A stretch of DNA of 34,785 nucleotides from Caulobacter sp. S45 (GCF_009765965.1 NZ_LMUL01000014.1:771248-806032); one strand, 5' to 3'; counted from the first letter of the stretch, positions 16,490 through 24,859 are shown. Notes: generated from the letters alone by a model not told the origin. Numbers and translations: made by a program.

Positions 16490-16979
16490 TCGCCGTTTCC
16501 ATCGGCTGACCGCTCGCCACATCCAGCACGGCCGCTTCGAGCACGCCGGTGCTGGGGCACTCGACCGTAAGGGCGGCGGCCTTCTGGGATGTGAGCGAGC
16601 CCAGAGTCTCGCTGAAGGCGGCGTTGGCGGTGACCTGGGCGCCGTCGGGAACCGGTTTGACCAGGATCGTCAGCTTGAGGGTCTGACGATGGGCCGAGTG
16701 CAGGGGCCGCGATCCGCAGGTCGCCAGGCCGGTCAGGGTTCCGCGCCCGGCCGCCGAACGCTCGGCGTCGATGATGCCGGCGCCGACATCCTCCGCCTTC
16801 ACCGAGATTCCCTCGTCTTGCAGGAACTGATGCAACCGTTTCCAGACGTCCGTGCTCGCCAGCGGCACGATGCGCTGATGGTTCACAGGGACCGACTCCG
16901 GTGTGGAAGCACATCCTTCGAGACCAGCAAGCCCGAACGCAACCAAACCCGCGAGCAAACCAGCGTGTGCGAGACGCAT
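16476..16979 (-). CDS. Lipoprotein of unknown function
   Basis: 167 residues. A type II signal peptide (MRLAHAGLLAGLVAFGLAGL, lipobox LEGC, lipidated Cys23) is followed by CASTPESVPVNHQRIV and a small soluble domain. That domain has the segments WKRLHQFLQDEGISVKAED and LKLTILVKPVPDGAQVTAN, suggestive of a compact alpha/beta fold. I cannot name the family. It should be anchored to the inner or outer membrane facing the periplasm. GGAGGAG at 16989-16995 lies 9 bases upstream of the ATG at 16979 and 3 bases upstream of the ATG at 16985; the first is preferred. Divergent from the MetX-like gene across a 242-base region that must hold both promoters, although no clear promoter stands out. Confidence 0.8.
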   Translation of the reverse strand: MRLAHAGLLAGLVAFGLAGLEGCASTPESVPVNHQRIVPLASTDVWKRLHQFLQDEGISVKAEDVGAGIIDAERSAAGRGTLTGLATCGSRPLHSAHRQTLKLTILVKPVPDGAQVTANAAFSETLGSLTSQKAAALTVECPSTGVLEAAVLDVASGQPMETAIIPR

Positions 16980-17221
16980 TCCCATCAACTCCTCCAGCAC
17001 GCCACAATGCGCCCGAATCACCTTGTCTGTGAATCCCCCGCAGGCCGTCGATATGGCGCCCACGCCCTATATTGCACGCTAATTTCGCCGCGCCGGATCA
17101 GGACGAGACGGAAACCGCACGCTACAAGGAAAACAGCTCGCCAATGACGCCGGGCCCGGGCGAAGGTCCGGGCGCAAAGTCCGGGTTGCGGGCTCGAGGC
17201 AAACGACCAGGAGACGGCAGG

Positions 17222-18355
17222 ATGGGTTCGAGGTTCGCGAAACTCGGTTTGACGGTGGCGCTGCTCGGCGGGCTGGCCGCTGGCGTGCACGCCCAACCGA
17301 CGCCGGCGCCCGTCGCGGCGTCCACGGCGGGCGAAACCCAACTGCCGCACAAGGAGGGCGACTTCGTCGTCCGCAACTTCCGCTTCCGCGACGGCCAGAC
17401 CCTGCCGGAGGTGCGGCTTCACTACACCACCCTGGGCGAGCCGAAGCGCGACGCCCATGGCAACATCGTCAATGCGGTGATGGTGCTGCACGGCACCGGC
17501 GGCGACGGCCACCAGTTCTTCCGCTCGCAATTCGCCGGCGTGCTGTTCGTCCCAGGCGGCCTGCTCGATATCCGCAAATACTACATCATCCTGCCCGACG
17601 ACGTGGGCCACGGGAAATCCAGCAAGCCCAGCGACGGCCTGCACATGCGCTTCCCCCACTACGACTACGCCGACATGGTGGACCTGGAGCACATCCTGGC
17701 CGACCAGGGCCTGGGCGTGAAGCAGCTGCGGCTGATCATGGGCACCTCGATGGGTTGCATGCACGCCTTCGTCTGGGGCGAGAACCATCCCGACGCAGTC
17801 AAGGCGCTGCAGCCGATGGCCTGCGCCCCGCTGCGCATCACCGGCCGCAACCGCATCTGGCGCGCCGCCCTGATCGACGCGATCAAGAGCGACCCGCAGT
17901 GGATGGGCGGAGAGTACAAGACCGAGCCGACCGGCGCGCTGCGCACCGCGTCAGCCCTGCTGATGATCGCCGGCAGCGCCCCGATCCAGATGCGCCATTC
18001 CTATCCGACACCCGAGGCCGGCGAGGCCTACCTGGCCGACTACACCGCCCACGAGCTGGCCACGCTGGACGCCAACGACCTGATCTACCAGTTCGACTCC
18101 TCGCGCGACTACGATCCCGAGCCCAACCTGGAAAAGATCAAGGTCCCGGTGATGTGGATCAACTCGGCCGACGACTTCATCAACCCGCCGGACCTGAAGG
18201 TCGAGGACCAGGTGCTGCACCGCAACGCCCACATCCACTTCGTCGACGTGCCCGCCAGCCTGGAGACCCACGGCCACGGCACCCACACCTGGGCGCCCGT
18301 CTGGAAGGACCACCTGGCGGAGCTGCTGCAGGAGTCCGGCGGCCCGGTTTCCTGA
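17222..18355 (+). CDS. Exported alpha/beta hydrolase of the homoserine O-acetyltransferase (MetX) superfamily
   Basis: 377 residues. An apparent signal peptide (MGSRFAKLGLTVALLGGLAA, cut after VHA) is followed by an alpha/beta-hydrolase domain. The lid-less core has the oxyanion motif VLHGTGGDGHQFF, the nucleophile Ser176 in MGTSMGCMHAF, Asp317 or Asp318 in WINSADDFINPP, and His352 or His355 in ETHGHGTHTWAPVW. MetX proteins normally have GGSMGGMQ and are cytoplasmic. The Cys after the nucleophile and the signal peptide suggest a different job, such as an exported esterase or amidase. AGGAG at 17209-17213 is 8 bases before the ATG, fixing the start. The following gene begins 2 bases after its stop, so they are co-transcribed. 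Confidence 0.8.
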   Translation: MGSRFAKLGLTVALLGGLAAGVHAQPTPAPVAASTAGETQLPHKEGDFVVRNFRFRDGQTLPEVRLHYTTLGEPKRDAHGNIVNAVMVLHGTGGDGHQFFRSQFAGVLFVPGGLLDIRKYYIILPDDVGHGKSSKPSDGLHMRFPHYDYADMVDLEHILADQGLGVKQLRLIMGTSMGCMHAFVWGENHPDAVKALQPMACAPLRITGRNRIWRAALIDAIKSDPQWMGGEYKTEPTGALRTASALLMIAGSAPIQMRHSYPTPEAGEAYLADYTAHELATLDANDLIYQFDSSRDYDPEPNLEKIKVPVMWINSADDFINPPDLKVEDQVLHRNAHIHFVDVPASLETHGHGTHTWAPVWKDHLAELLQESGGPVS

Positions 18356-18357
18356 CA

Positions 18358-18750
18358 ATGATGCGCGTCGTCGCCCCCCTTGCGTCGGCGTGCCTGCTGG
18401 CCCTGACGCTCGCGACCGCAGCCAGCGCCCAGGCGCCGGCGCGGCGGACGGGAGCGGATCGGCAGAGCGTGGTGCATCTCGCCTATGTGCTGGGCGAGGC
18501 GCACGCTTTGCGCCGCCTATGCGCCGGGCCGACGGACGCGACCTGGTACGGCCACATGCAGCGCTTGCTGGCCGAGGAGGCGACCGACGAGGTCTCCCGC
18601 CGCCAACTGGTGGAGAGCTTCAACGCCGGCTTCGCCTTCAGCCAGGCCGAGTTCGCCACCTGCGGGCCAAGGTCGCAGGCTGCTGAGCACGCGGTGGCGG
18701 AACAGGGGCGCGTCCTGGCGCAGCAACTGGCCAGCGGCGGGGATGAGTAA
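18358..18750 (+). CDS. TIGR02301-like small exported protein, alphaproteobacterial
   Basis: 130 residues. A signal peptide (MMRVVAPLASACLLALTLAT, cut after ASA) is followed by a mainly helical domain. It contains LGEAHALRRLCAGPTDATWY, MQRLLAEEATDEVSRRQLVE and SFNAGFAFSQAEFATCG. That pattern, with two Cys (after LRRL and in FATCG) that may form a disulfide, matches what I recall of the TIGR02301 family found in alphaproteobacteria. Function is unknown; a periplasmic location is likely. The ATG lies 2 bases after the hydrolase stop and coupling is probable. A second ATG at 18361 is equally possible. Confidence 0.75.
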   Translation: MMRVVAPLASACLLALTLATAASAQAPARRTGADRQSVVHLAYVLGEAHALRRLCAGPTDATWYGHMQRLLAEEATDEVSRRQLVESFNAGFAFSQAEFATCGPRSQAAEHAVAEQGRVLAQQLASGGDE

Positions 18751-18768
18751 AGCGGGGGTCGCGTGGGT

Positions 18769-18874
18769 GCGTGCTTCGAGACGCGCTCACGCGCTCGTCA
18801 GCATGACGAAGGTTTTTACGACCCACCAAGTCTCGTCATCCTGAGGAACCCCGAAGAGATGTCTCGAAGGACGC
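18769..18874. repeat. Inverted pair of REP-like palindromes between convergent genes
   Basis: 18769-18810 and 18832-18874 are inverted copies: GCGTGCTTCGAGAC..TCAGCATGACGA and the reverse complement of GCGTCCTTCGAGAC..TCAGGATGACGA. The outer segments match closely and the middle of each unit is diverged. This CTTCGAGAC/TCAGGATGACG repeat type recurs between genes in caulobacters (recalled, not checked). It lies between the convergent ends of the TIGR02301-like gene and pntB and may act as a transcript barrier. Confidence 0.7.
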
Positions 18875-18895
18875 CGCGCCGCAGCGCGCCCGCCC

Positions 18896-20314
18896 TCACA
18901 GCGCCTTGATGATCCCCTCGACCATCTTCTTGGCGTCGGCGAACAGCATCATGGTGTTGTCGCGGAAGAACAGTTCGTTCTCCACCCCCGCATAGCCCGC
19001 ACCCATGCTGCGCTTGATGAACAGCACGGTGCGCGCCTTCTCCACCTCTAGGATCGGCATGCCGAAGATGGGCGAGGCCGGGTCGGTCTTGGCGGCGGGG
19101 TTGGTGACGTCGTTGGCGCCGATGACGAAGGCCACGTCGGCGGTGGCGAACTCGGAGTTGATGTCGTCCAGCTCGAACACCTCGTCATAGGGGACGTTGG
19201 CCTCGGCCAGCAGCACGTTCATGTGGCCGGGCATGCGGCCGGCGACCGGATGGATGGCGTACTTCACCTCCACGCCTTCCTTCTTCAGCGTGTCGGCCAT
19301 TTCGCGCAGCGCGTGCTGGGCCTGGGCCACCGCCATGCCGTAGCCGGGCACGATGATCACCTTGGAGGCGTTCTTCATGATGAAGGCCGCGTCGTCGGCC
19401 GAGCCCTGCTTGACCGGCCGCGTCTCCTTCACCGCGCCACCGGCCGCCGCCGCCGCGTCGCCGCCGAAGCCGCCCAGGATCACCGAGACGAAGCTGCGGT
19501 TCATCCCCTTGCACATGATGTAGCTGAGGATGGCGCCCGACGAGCCGACCAGGGCGCCGGTGATGACCAGGGTGGTGTTCTCGAGCGTGAAGCCCAGCGC
19601 CGCCGCCGCCCAGCCCGAATAGGAGTTGAGCATCGACACCACCACCGGCATGTCCGCTCCGCCGATAGGGATGATCAGGGTGACGCCCGCCACCAGCGCC
19701 AAGGCGAAGATCAGCCAGAAGGCCCAGATCGCCGAACCGCCGCTGGCGACCAGCACCACGATCAGCACCACCACCGCCAGGGCGATGGCGCTGTTGAGCA
19801 GATGCCGCCCTGGCAGCAGGATCGGCGCGCCGCCCATGTTGCCGTTCAGCTTGGCGAAGGCGATCAGCGAACCGGTGAAGGTCACCGCCCCGATGGCCAC
19901 ACCGATCGACAGCTCGATCAGGCTCTCCAGCTTCACCGCGCCGTTAGGCAGGGCGATGCCGTAAGCCGCCGGGGTGTAGATCGCCGCCACCGCCACCAGA
20001 CAGGCCGCCAGCCCGACCAGCGAGTGGAAGGCCGCCACCAGTTGCGGCATCGCCGTCATGGAGACGCGCTTGGCGATCACCGCGCCGACGCTCCCGCCGA
20101 TGGCCACGCCGACCACGATCAGGCCCAGGGTGATAAGGTCGAGCGCGCCCTGCCCCCACAGGGTCAGCAGCGCGGTGCCGACCGCGATGGCCATGCCGAT
20201 CATGCCGAGCTGGTTGCCGCGCCGGCTGGTCATCGGGCTCGACAGCCCGCGCAGCGCCAGGATGAACAGGACGCCCGAAACCAGATAGGCGACCGCTGCG
20301 AGGTTGGCGTTCAC
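18896..20314 (-). CDS. pntB: NAD(P) transhydrogenase subunit beta
   Basis: 472 residues. The first 260 residues hold membrane helices (MNANLAAVAYLVSGVLFILA at the start, then GSVGAVIAKRVSMTAMPQLV). The soluble NADP(H)-binding domain III lies at about 290-472 and has KVIIVPGYGMAVAQAQHAL, the VAGRMPGHMNVLLAEANVPY segment and IGANDVTNPAAKTDP. With PntA it couples hydride transfer from NADH to NADP+ with inward proton flow across the inner membrane, supplying NADPH. The GTG start at 20314 overlaps the stop of pntAb in the sequence GTGA, so translation is coupled. It is the last gene of the operon. Confidence 0.95.
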   Translation of the reverse strand: MNANLAAVAYLVSGVLFILALRGLSSPMTSRRGNQLGMIGMAIAVGTALLTLWGQGALDLITLGLIVVGVAIGGSVGAVIAKRVSMTAMPQLVAAFHSLVGLAACLVAVAAIYTPAAYGIALPNGAVKLESLIELSIGVAIGAVTFTGSLIAFAKLNGNMGGAPILLPGRHLLNSAIALAVVVLIVVLVASGGSAIWAFWLIFALALVAGVTLIIPIGGADMPVVVSMLNSYSGWAAAALGFTLENTTLVITGALVGSSGAILSYIMCKGMNRSFVSVILGGFGGDAAAAAGGAVKETRPVKQGSADDAAFIMKNASKVIIVPGYGMAVAQAQHALREMADTLKKEGVEVKYAIHPVAGRMPGHMNVLLAEANVPYDEVFELDDINSEFATADVAFVIGANDVTNPAAKTDPASPIFGMPILEVEKARTVLFIKRSMGAGYAGVENELFFRDNTMMLFADAKKMVEGIIKAL

Positions 20315-20637
20315 TTCGCGCGATCCTTCTTCTTGTACATGGCCAGCATGCGCTGGGTGACCAGGAAGCCGCCGAAGATGTTCACCGCCGCCAGCCCGGC
20401 GGCGACCGTCCCGGCGCCCTTGGATATCCAGACCGTGGCGGCGGTCGCCTGGCCGGCCACACCGTGGGCGGCGGCGGCCAGCAGGGCGCCGACGATGATC
20501 ACCGAGGAAATCGCATTCGTCACCGCCATCAGCGGCGTGTGCAGGGCCGGCGTCACGCTCCAGACCACGTAGTAGCCGACGAAGATCGCCAGTACGAAGA
20601 TGGCCAGGCGGAACACGGTTGGGTCGACAGCTTCCAT
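20311..20637 (-). CDS. pntAb: NAD(P) transhydrogenase subunit alpha, membrane part (PntAb)
   Basis: 108 residues with three membrane helices: VFRLAIFVLAIFVGYYVVW, AISSVIIVGALLAAAA and the GAGTVAAGLAAVNIFGGFLV region. The conserved SVTPALHTPLMAVTNAISSV segment is typical of the domain II part of PntA. In alphaproteobacteria such as Rhodospirillum the alpha subunit is split in two genes, and this is the second. The ATG lies 19 bases after pntAa and the stop overlaps the GTG of pntB. Confidence 0.94.
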   Translation of the reverse strand: MEAVDPTVFRLAIFVLAIFVGYYVVWSVTPALHTPLMAVTNAISSVIIVGALLAAAAHGVAGQATAATVWISKGAGTVAAGLAAVNIFGGFLVTQRMLAMYKKKDRAK

Positions 20638-20656
20638 GTCTTGTTCCTCGAACCGA

Positions 20657-21793
20657 TCAGCCGGTCTTCAGGGCGGGATGGACGACCGCGCCGCCCTGGG
20701 CCACCAGGGCCGCCTTCAGGATCTCGTCCTCGAAGTCAGGGACGAGCGCACCGTCCTTGATCATCAGGCTGGCGAAGTTGAACAGGTTGCGGGCGTAGAG
20801 GCTGGAAGCGTCCGCCGCCACCCGCCCCGGCAGGTTGGCGATGCCGACGATCTTGACCCCGCCGGGCGTGATCACCGTCTCGCCGGCCTTGGCCAGAGCG
20901 CAGTTGCCCCCCTGCTCCACCGCTAGGTCCACGATCACCGAGCCGGCCTTCATCGAGGTCGCCTGCTCGGCCGAGACCAGCTTGGGCGCCGGACGGCCGG
21001 GGATCAGGGCGGTGGTGAGGACGATGTCCTGCTTCTTGATGTGCTCGGAGACCAGGGCCGCCTGCTTGGCCTGGTATTCGGCCGACATCGGCTTGGCGTA
21101 GCCGGCGGCGGTCTCGGCGGACTTGAACTCCTCGTCCTCCACCGCGACAAACTTGGCGCCCAGGCTCTCGACCTGTTCTTTCGCTGCGGGGCGGACGTCG
21201 GTGGCGGTGACCACGGCGCCCAGCCTGCGCGCCGTGGCGATGGCCTGCAGGCCCGCGACGCCCGCGCCCATGACGAACACCTTGGCCGCCGCGATCGTGC
21301 CCGCCGCCGTCATCATCATCGGCAGCGCCCGGCCATAGGCCTCGGCCGCCTCGATCACCGCGCGATAGCCGGCGAGGTTGGCCTGGGACGACAGGGCGTC
21401 CATCGACTGGGCGCGGCTGATGCGGGGCACGAACTCCATGGCGAAGGCGGACACCCCCGACGCGGCCACCGCCTGGAGTACATCCGGCTCGCCATGTGGG
21501 TTCAATAATCCGATCAGCACCGCGCCAGGCTTCATCCCGGCCAGGGCTTCGGCCGCGGGTGCGCGCACGCACAGGATAACGTCGGCGGTGGAAAGCACGG
21601 CGGCGGCGGACGGCGCAATGGTCGCCCCGGCTGCAAGATAATCCGAATCCGGGCAGGCGGCGGCGACGCCCGCGCCGGTCTCGACCACGATCGCGAGACC
21701 AAGGCCGACGAACTTCTTCACCGAGTCGGGTGTGAGCGCGACACGGGTCTCTCCGGCGCGGCTTTCCCCAATTACGCCGATCGTTGCGGCCAT
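20657..21793 (-). CDS. pntAa: NAD(P) transhydrogenase subunit alpha, soluble NAD-binding part (PntAa)
   Basis: 378 residues, the soluble domain I. It has the typical start MAATIGVIGESRAGETRVAL, the SQANLAGYRAVIEAAEAYGR segment, the NAD(H)-binding Rossmann loop GAGVAG at 176-181 with the adenosine-ribose Asp199, and the mobile-loop segment. LTTALIPGRPAPKLVS and the C-terminal SLMIKDGALVPDFEDEIL complete the family pattern. It hands hydride from NADH to NADP(H) on PntB. The ATG at 21793 is the natural start and all three subunits form a single leftward operon. Confidence 0.95.
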   Translation of the reverse strand: MAATIGVIGESRAGETRVALTPDSVKKFVGLGLAIVVETGAGVAAACPDSDYLAAGATIAPSAAAVLSTADVILCVRAPAAEALAGMKPGAVLIGLLNPHGEPDVLQAVAASGVSAFAMEFVPRISRAQSMDALSSQANLAGYRAVIEAAEAYGRALPMMMTAAGTIAAAKVFVMGAGVAGLQAIATARRLGAVVTATDVRPAAKEQVESLGAKFVAVEDEEFKSAETAAGYAKPMSAEYQAKQAALVSEHIKKQDIVLTTALIPGRPAPKLVSAEQATSMKAGSVIVDLAVEQGGNCALAKAGETVITPGGVKIVGIANLPGRVAADASSLYARNLFNFASLMIKDGALVPDFEDEILKAALVAQGGAVVHPALKTG

Positions 21794-21902
21794 GCCGTCG
21801 CGCCTCCCCGAGCGGCTAACAGTGCGAGGATATTCGAGTGCGCCTGTCGCCGTGTCCAGGCCTCAATATAAAATGCCCGCAACCCAAGAGCCTATCTTCA
21901 GA

Positions 21903-22712
21903 TCAGTCGACCACCTCTTCGGTGATGACCTTGAAGGTCGCCAGCGTGGTCGCGCCGAAACTGGTGGTGATCGCCACGTCGGTGGCGTCGCGGCCATAGC
22001 CTTGGAGGATGCGTCCGATCCGGGGCTGGTTGTGGCGCGCGTCGAACGTATGCCAGCGCCCGCCGATGAAAACCTCGAACCAGGCCGAGAAATCCATCGG
22101 CGCGTCGATGGGCGCAATGCCGATGTCGCCAAGATAGCCAGTGCAATAACGCGCCGGGATATTCATGCAGCGGCACAGGGTGATGGCCAGGTGGGCGAAG
22201 TCGCGGCAAACCCCCTTCCGGTCGACGTGCGCCCCACAGGCCGTGCGGTCCGGCCGGGCATGGGCGTAACCGAACTCGATGCGGTCGTGGGCGTAGTCCA
22301 CGATGGCCTGCACCCGGCGCCATCCGCCTGGGACCCGACCGAACGCCTTCCAGGCGACGTCCATCAGGGCGTCGGTCTCGCAATAACGGCTGCCGAGCAG
22401 GAACTGCAGGGTCTCGTCGGGCAGTTGTTCGATCGGGTGTTGCTCGGCGGACAGGTCGACCGGATCGGGCTCGCCTGAATCGGCGATCAAGAATTCCGAG
22501 GCGAAGGTGATCCGCCCGGCCGGGGCCAGCAGGCGGTGGCAGATGTTCCCGAAGATGTCGCTGTAGGCCTGGACCGGTAGCTCGGGCGTCACGCTCATTA
22601 TCTGGGGTGTGAGCAGGTCGGCCAGCCGCTCGGGCCGCACGCTGAGCAGCACCAGCATCGGCGTAGGGCCTAGGCAGTCATAGGCGATCTCGTAACCGGC
22701 GCGTATCCGCAT
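21903..22712 (-). CDS. Transglutaminase-like cysteine protease family protein (copy 1)
   Basis: 269 residues. The N-terminal half (to about residue 100) is a beta-rich domain of the kind that precedes bacterial transglutaminase-like domains. The core has the catalytic triad Cys169 (KGVCRDFAHLA), His221 (WHTFDARH) and Asp224. The region around it, YCTGYLGDI, is typical. In bacteria this superfamily includes proteases, peptidases and amide-bond-forming enzymes, so the reaction cannot be named. There is no signal peptide. The ATG at 22712 is chosen on homology and a GGGAGA box about 6 bases upstream; the frame is open to 22751. A paralogue begins 53 bases upstream in the same orientation, so the two are probably one unit. 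Confidence 0.87.
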   Translation of the reverse strand: MRIRAGYEIAYDCLGPTPMLVLLSVRPERLADLLTPQIMSVTPELPVQAYSDIFGNICHRLLAPAGRITFASEFLIADSGEPDPVDLSAEQHPIEQLPDETLQFLLGSRYCETDALMDVAWKAFGRVPGGWRRVQAIVDYAHDRIEFGYAHARPDRTACGAHVDRKGVCRDFAHLAITLCRCMNIPARYCTGYLGDIGIAPIDAPMDFSAWFEVFIGGRWHTFDARHNQPRIGRILQGYGRDATDVAITTSFGATTLATFKVITEEVVD

Positions 22713-22765
22713 CTGGTTCTCCCAGAGCCACGCTTCCTTGACCTTCCGCACAAGGAAAAAGGGCT

Positions 22766-23680
22766 TCAGGCGACCTTAAGCACCGGGACGACAGAGCGTT
22801 CCACGTCGACCCCGACATCCACGTCCATACCCAGGAAATCGTCCGATGCGCCCGAATATGCACCGGACAGTGGCGTCGCCTGGCGGGGGTCGCGCACGAT
22901 GGCGACCCGGATCAGGTCGGTGTTGCCGACGATGCCGTTGGTGGGATCGAACTCCACCCAGCCGCAGCTCGGCAGATAGACCCGCACCCAGGCGTGGGTA
23001 TGGCCGCCGCCTACCCGTCCCGCTCCGAACGGGCCGGTCGAATCATAGACATAGCCGGACACGAACCGCGCCGCCAAACCCAGCGCGCGGGCGGCCTCCA
23101 TCATCAGCACGGCGAAGTCGCGGCACGTGCCCTGCTTGGAGTTCAGGGTCTCCAAAGGCGGCTGGGCGGCCCCGTACAGGCGCTGGGCGTAGTCGAACTC
23201 CGCATGGATGGCGCGGGTCATGGCGGTGAGCGCTTCCAGCACGCCGGTGGGGCCGTCCTGGCGCAGGAAGGTGCGCGCCCAGCGCTGCAGCGTCCGCTCG
23301 GGGTCGGGATGCTGACGCTCGATCGAGCGCAGCAGGTCGGGCATGTCGTCGGCGTCGTAGGCGAACGGGAAGGAGCCCGACGAGGCGTCGATCAGGTCCG
23401 CCTCGTCGGAGGCGAGCGCCGTCGGGGTATGGTCCAACCGTACCTGGCTTTCGAAGGTAAGCGTGGTCGCGGGCGCGCCGAACCGGGCCACGGCCACGCA
23501 ATTGCCGAACACGTCGTGGACGTAGCGCAGCTCCACCGGCTCGGGATCGATCACCAGCCGTGACTTGATCACGCGCTGGTCGTAGCTCTCCTGCGGCCGG
23601 AACATGATCCGGTGCTCGCCGAACGTCACCGGACGGCGATAGCGATAGCGGGTGAGATGGCGAACATTGACGATCGGCAT
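22766..23680 (-). CDS. Transglutaminase-like cysteine protease family protein (copy 2)
   Basis: 304 residues. It has the N-terminal bacterial transglutaminase-like domain (VRHLTRYRYRRPVTFGEHRI, then a beta-rich section to about residue 90). The catalytic domain has Cys186 (SKQGTCRDFAVLMMEAARAL), His229 (GGGHTHAWVRVYLP) and Asp245 (WVEFDPTNG). The THAWVRVYLPSCGWVEFDPT pattern places it in the family usually annotated as transglutaminase-like/cysteine protease and often found with amidoligase-type genes. The ATG at 23680 overlaps the start of the divergent amidohydrolase gene by 24 bases. A long upstream open frame (to 24400) is antisense to that gene and is not counted. The final 25 residues are Asp/Val-rich (FLGMDVDVGVDVERSVVPV). 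Confidence 0.87.
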   Translation of the reverse strand: MPIVNVRHLTRYRYRRPVTFGEHRIMFRPQESYDQRVIKSRLVIDPEPVELRYVHDVFGNCVAVARFGAPATTLTFESQVRLDHTPTALASDEADLIDASSGSFPFAYDADDMPDLLRSIERQHPDPERTLQRWARTFLRQDGPTGVLEALTAMTRAIHAEFDYAQRLYGAAQPPLETLNSKQGTCRDFAVLMMEAARALGLAARFVSGYVYDSTGPFGAGRVGGGHTHAWVRVYLPSCGWVEFDPTNGIVGNTDLIRVAIVRDPRQATPLSGAYSGASDDFLGMDVDVGVDVERSVVPVLKVA

Positions 23681-24472
23681 TCTGAAGAGTCTGGAGGCGA
23701 GTCGGTCACCACGTCGACGGGACTTCTCGTCGCGACCGACCCTGCCCCCGTCTCTGTACAAAACGCGGGCGCCCACAGTCCCTTTCTGCTCGTCTGCGAT
23801 CATGCCGGGCGCGCAATCCCGTCCCGCCTCGGCGATCTCGGCCTGACGTCGACCGAGATGGATCGCCATATCGCCTACGATATCGGCGCCGCCGCCCTGG
23901 CTGAACGGCTCGCCGCCCGCCTGGACGCCTGCCTGATCCGCCAGACCTATTCGCGCCTGGTGATCGACTGCAACCGCGACCCCGTCCGGCCCGACGCGAT
24001 CCCGACGCGTGCGGACGGAACGGACGTCCCCGGCAACCTGATCCTCGACGCGGCCTCCCGGCAGGCGCGGGTCGACGCCATCCACGCCCCCTACCACCGC
24101 GCCATCGCGGCGGAACTCGACACCCGCGCCGCCTTGGGGCTGAAGACGGCCATAGTGCTGATCCACAGCTTCACGCCGGTCATGAACGGGCTCGTCCGCC
24201 CATGGCAGGTGGGGGTGCTGCACCAGCACAACGCCCTGTCGCTCGAAGCCCTGAGATTGCTGCGCGCCGAGCCGGACCTGGCGGTCGGCGACAATGAGCC
24301 CTACGCCATGGACGCTATCGACTACACGGCGCCGATCCATGCCCAGGCGCGCGGCCTGGAATACCTGGAGCTGGAGACACGGCAGGACCTGATCGACCAT
24401 GCCGAAGGTCAGGCGCGGTTCGCGGCGCTCTACGCCCGCCTGATTCCGGAAGCGCTCGCGCGACTAAGATGA
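23657..24472 (+). CDS. N-formylglutamate amidohydrolase family protein (copy 1)
   Basis: 271 residues from the ATG at 23657. Family motifs are FLLVCDHAGRAIP with the metal-ligand His49, AYDIGAAALAERLA, RLVIDCNRDP and IVLIHSFTPVM. The family is zinc-dependent and hydrolyses N-formyl-glutamate, but many members have unknown substrates. There is no hut gene beside it, so a histidine-degradation role is unsupported. Its start overlaps the start of transglutaminase-like copy 2 on the opposite strand by 24 bases. The frame is open upstream to a GTG at 23612, so the start is uncertain; there is no good ribosome binding site at either position. It is convergent with cpdR, with 27 bases between the stops. 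Confidence 0.82.
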   Translation: MANIDDRHSEESGGESVTTSTGLLVATDPAPVSVQNAGAHSPFLLVCDHAGRAIPSRLGDLGLTSTEMDRHIAYDIGAAALAERLAARLDACLIRQTYSRLVIDCNRDPVRPDAIPTRADGTDVPGNLILDAASRQARVDAIHAPYHRAIAAELDTRAALGLKTAIVLIHSFTPVMNGLVRPWQVGVLHQHNALSLEALRLLRAEPDLAVGDNEPYAMDAIDYTAPIHAQARGLEYLELETRQDLIDHAEGQARFAALYARLIPEALARLR

Positions 24473-24499
24473 CGCTGGGCCAGGCCGTGGCGGCAGCGT

Positions 24500-24859
24500 T
24501 CAGGCGGCGACCATCCGTTCCACTTCGGAGACGATTTCGCGCAGGTGGACGGGCTTGGACAGCACCTTGGCGCCTTCGGGCGCGCGTCCGCCGGCGGCCA
24601 GGGCGACCGCCGCAAAGCCGGTGATGAACATGATCGGCAGGCCTGGCTGGCGCGCGGCGGCTTCACGCGCCACCTCGATCCCGTCGATCCCCGGCATGAC
24701 GATGTCGGTCAGCAGCAGGTCGTAGGGGCCGTCGTCCAGCGCCTCCACGGCGGTCTCGCCGTCGGGGCAGGAACACACCTCGTAGCCCGCGCGCTCCAGG
24801 GCCTTGGCCAGGAAACGGCGCAGCGACTCGTCGTCTTCGGCCAGCAGGATCTTGCTCAT
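24500..24859 (-). CDS. cpdR: Single-domain response regulator CpdR
   Basis: 119 residues consisting of a receiver domain only. The acidic pocket is LLAEDDESLRRFL, the phosphoacceptor is Asp52 in LLLTDIVMPGIDGIEV, and the Thr/Lys switch residues are in IMFITGFAAVAL and AKVLSKPVHLREIV. Length and the TGFAA..LSKP arrangement agree with Caulobacter CpdR. That protein, when unphosphorylated, brings ClpXP to the cell pole and starts CtrA and PdeA degradation; CckA-ChpT phosphorylate it to switch that off. It is monocistronic and divergent from the second amidohydrolase gene. Another stand-alone receiver is possible, but similarity in length, residue pattern and neighbourhood make CpdR likely. Confidence 0.85.
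   Translation of the reverse strand: MSKILLAEDDESLRRFLAKALERAGYEVCSCPDGETAVEALDDGPYDLLLTDIVMPGIDGIEVAREAAARQPGLPIMFITGFAAVALAAGGRAPEGAKVLSKPVHLREIVSEVERMVAA

Noticed and set aside
18896-21793. Whether the split PntA (pntAa and pntAb) is a frameshifted single gene.
   Set aside because: The two parts are separated by a clean 19-base gap with own starts, and the split form is the normal layout in alphaproteobacteria.
23681-24400. Extension of the transglutaminase-like copy 2 upstream to a 544-codon reading frame.
   Set aside because: The extra part is antisense to the amidohydrolase gene and shows no homology; the conserved domain starts at the ATG at 23680.
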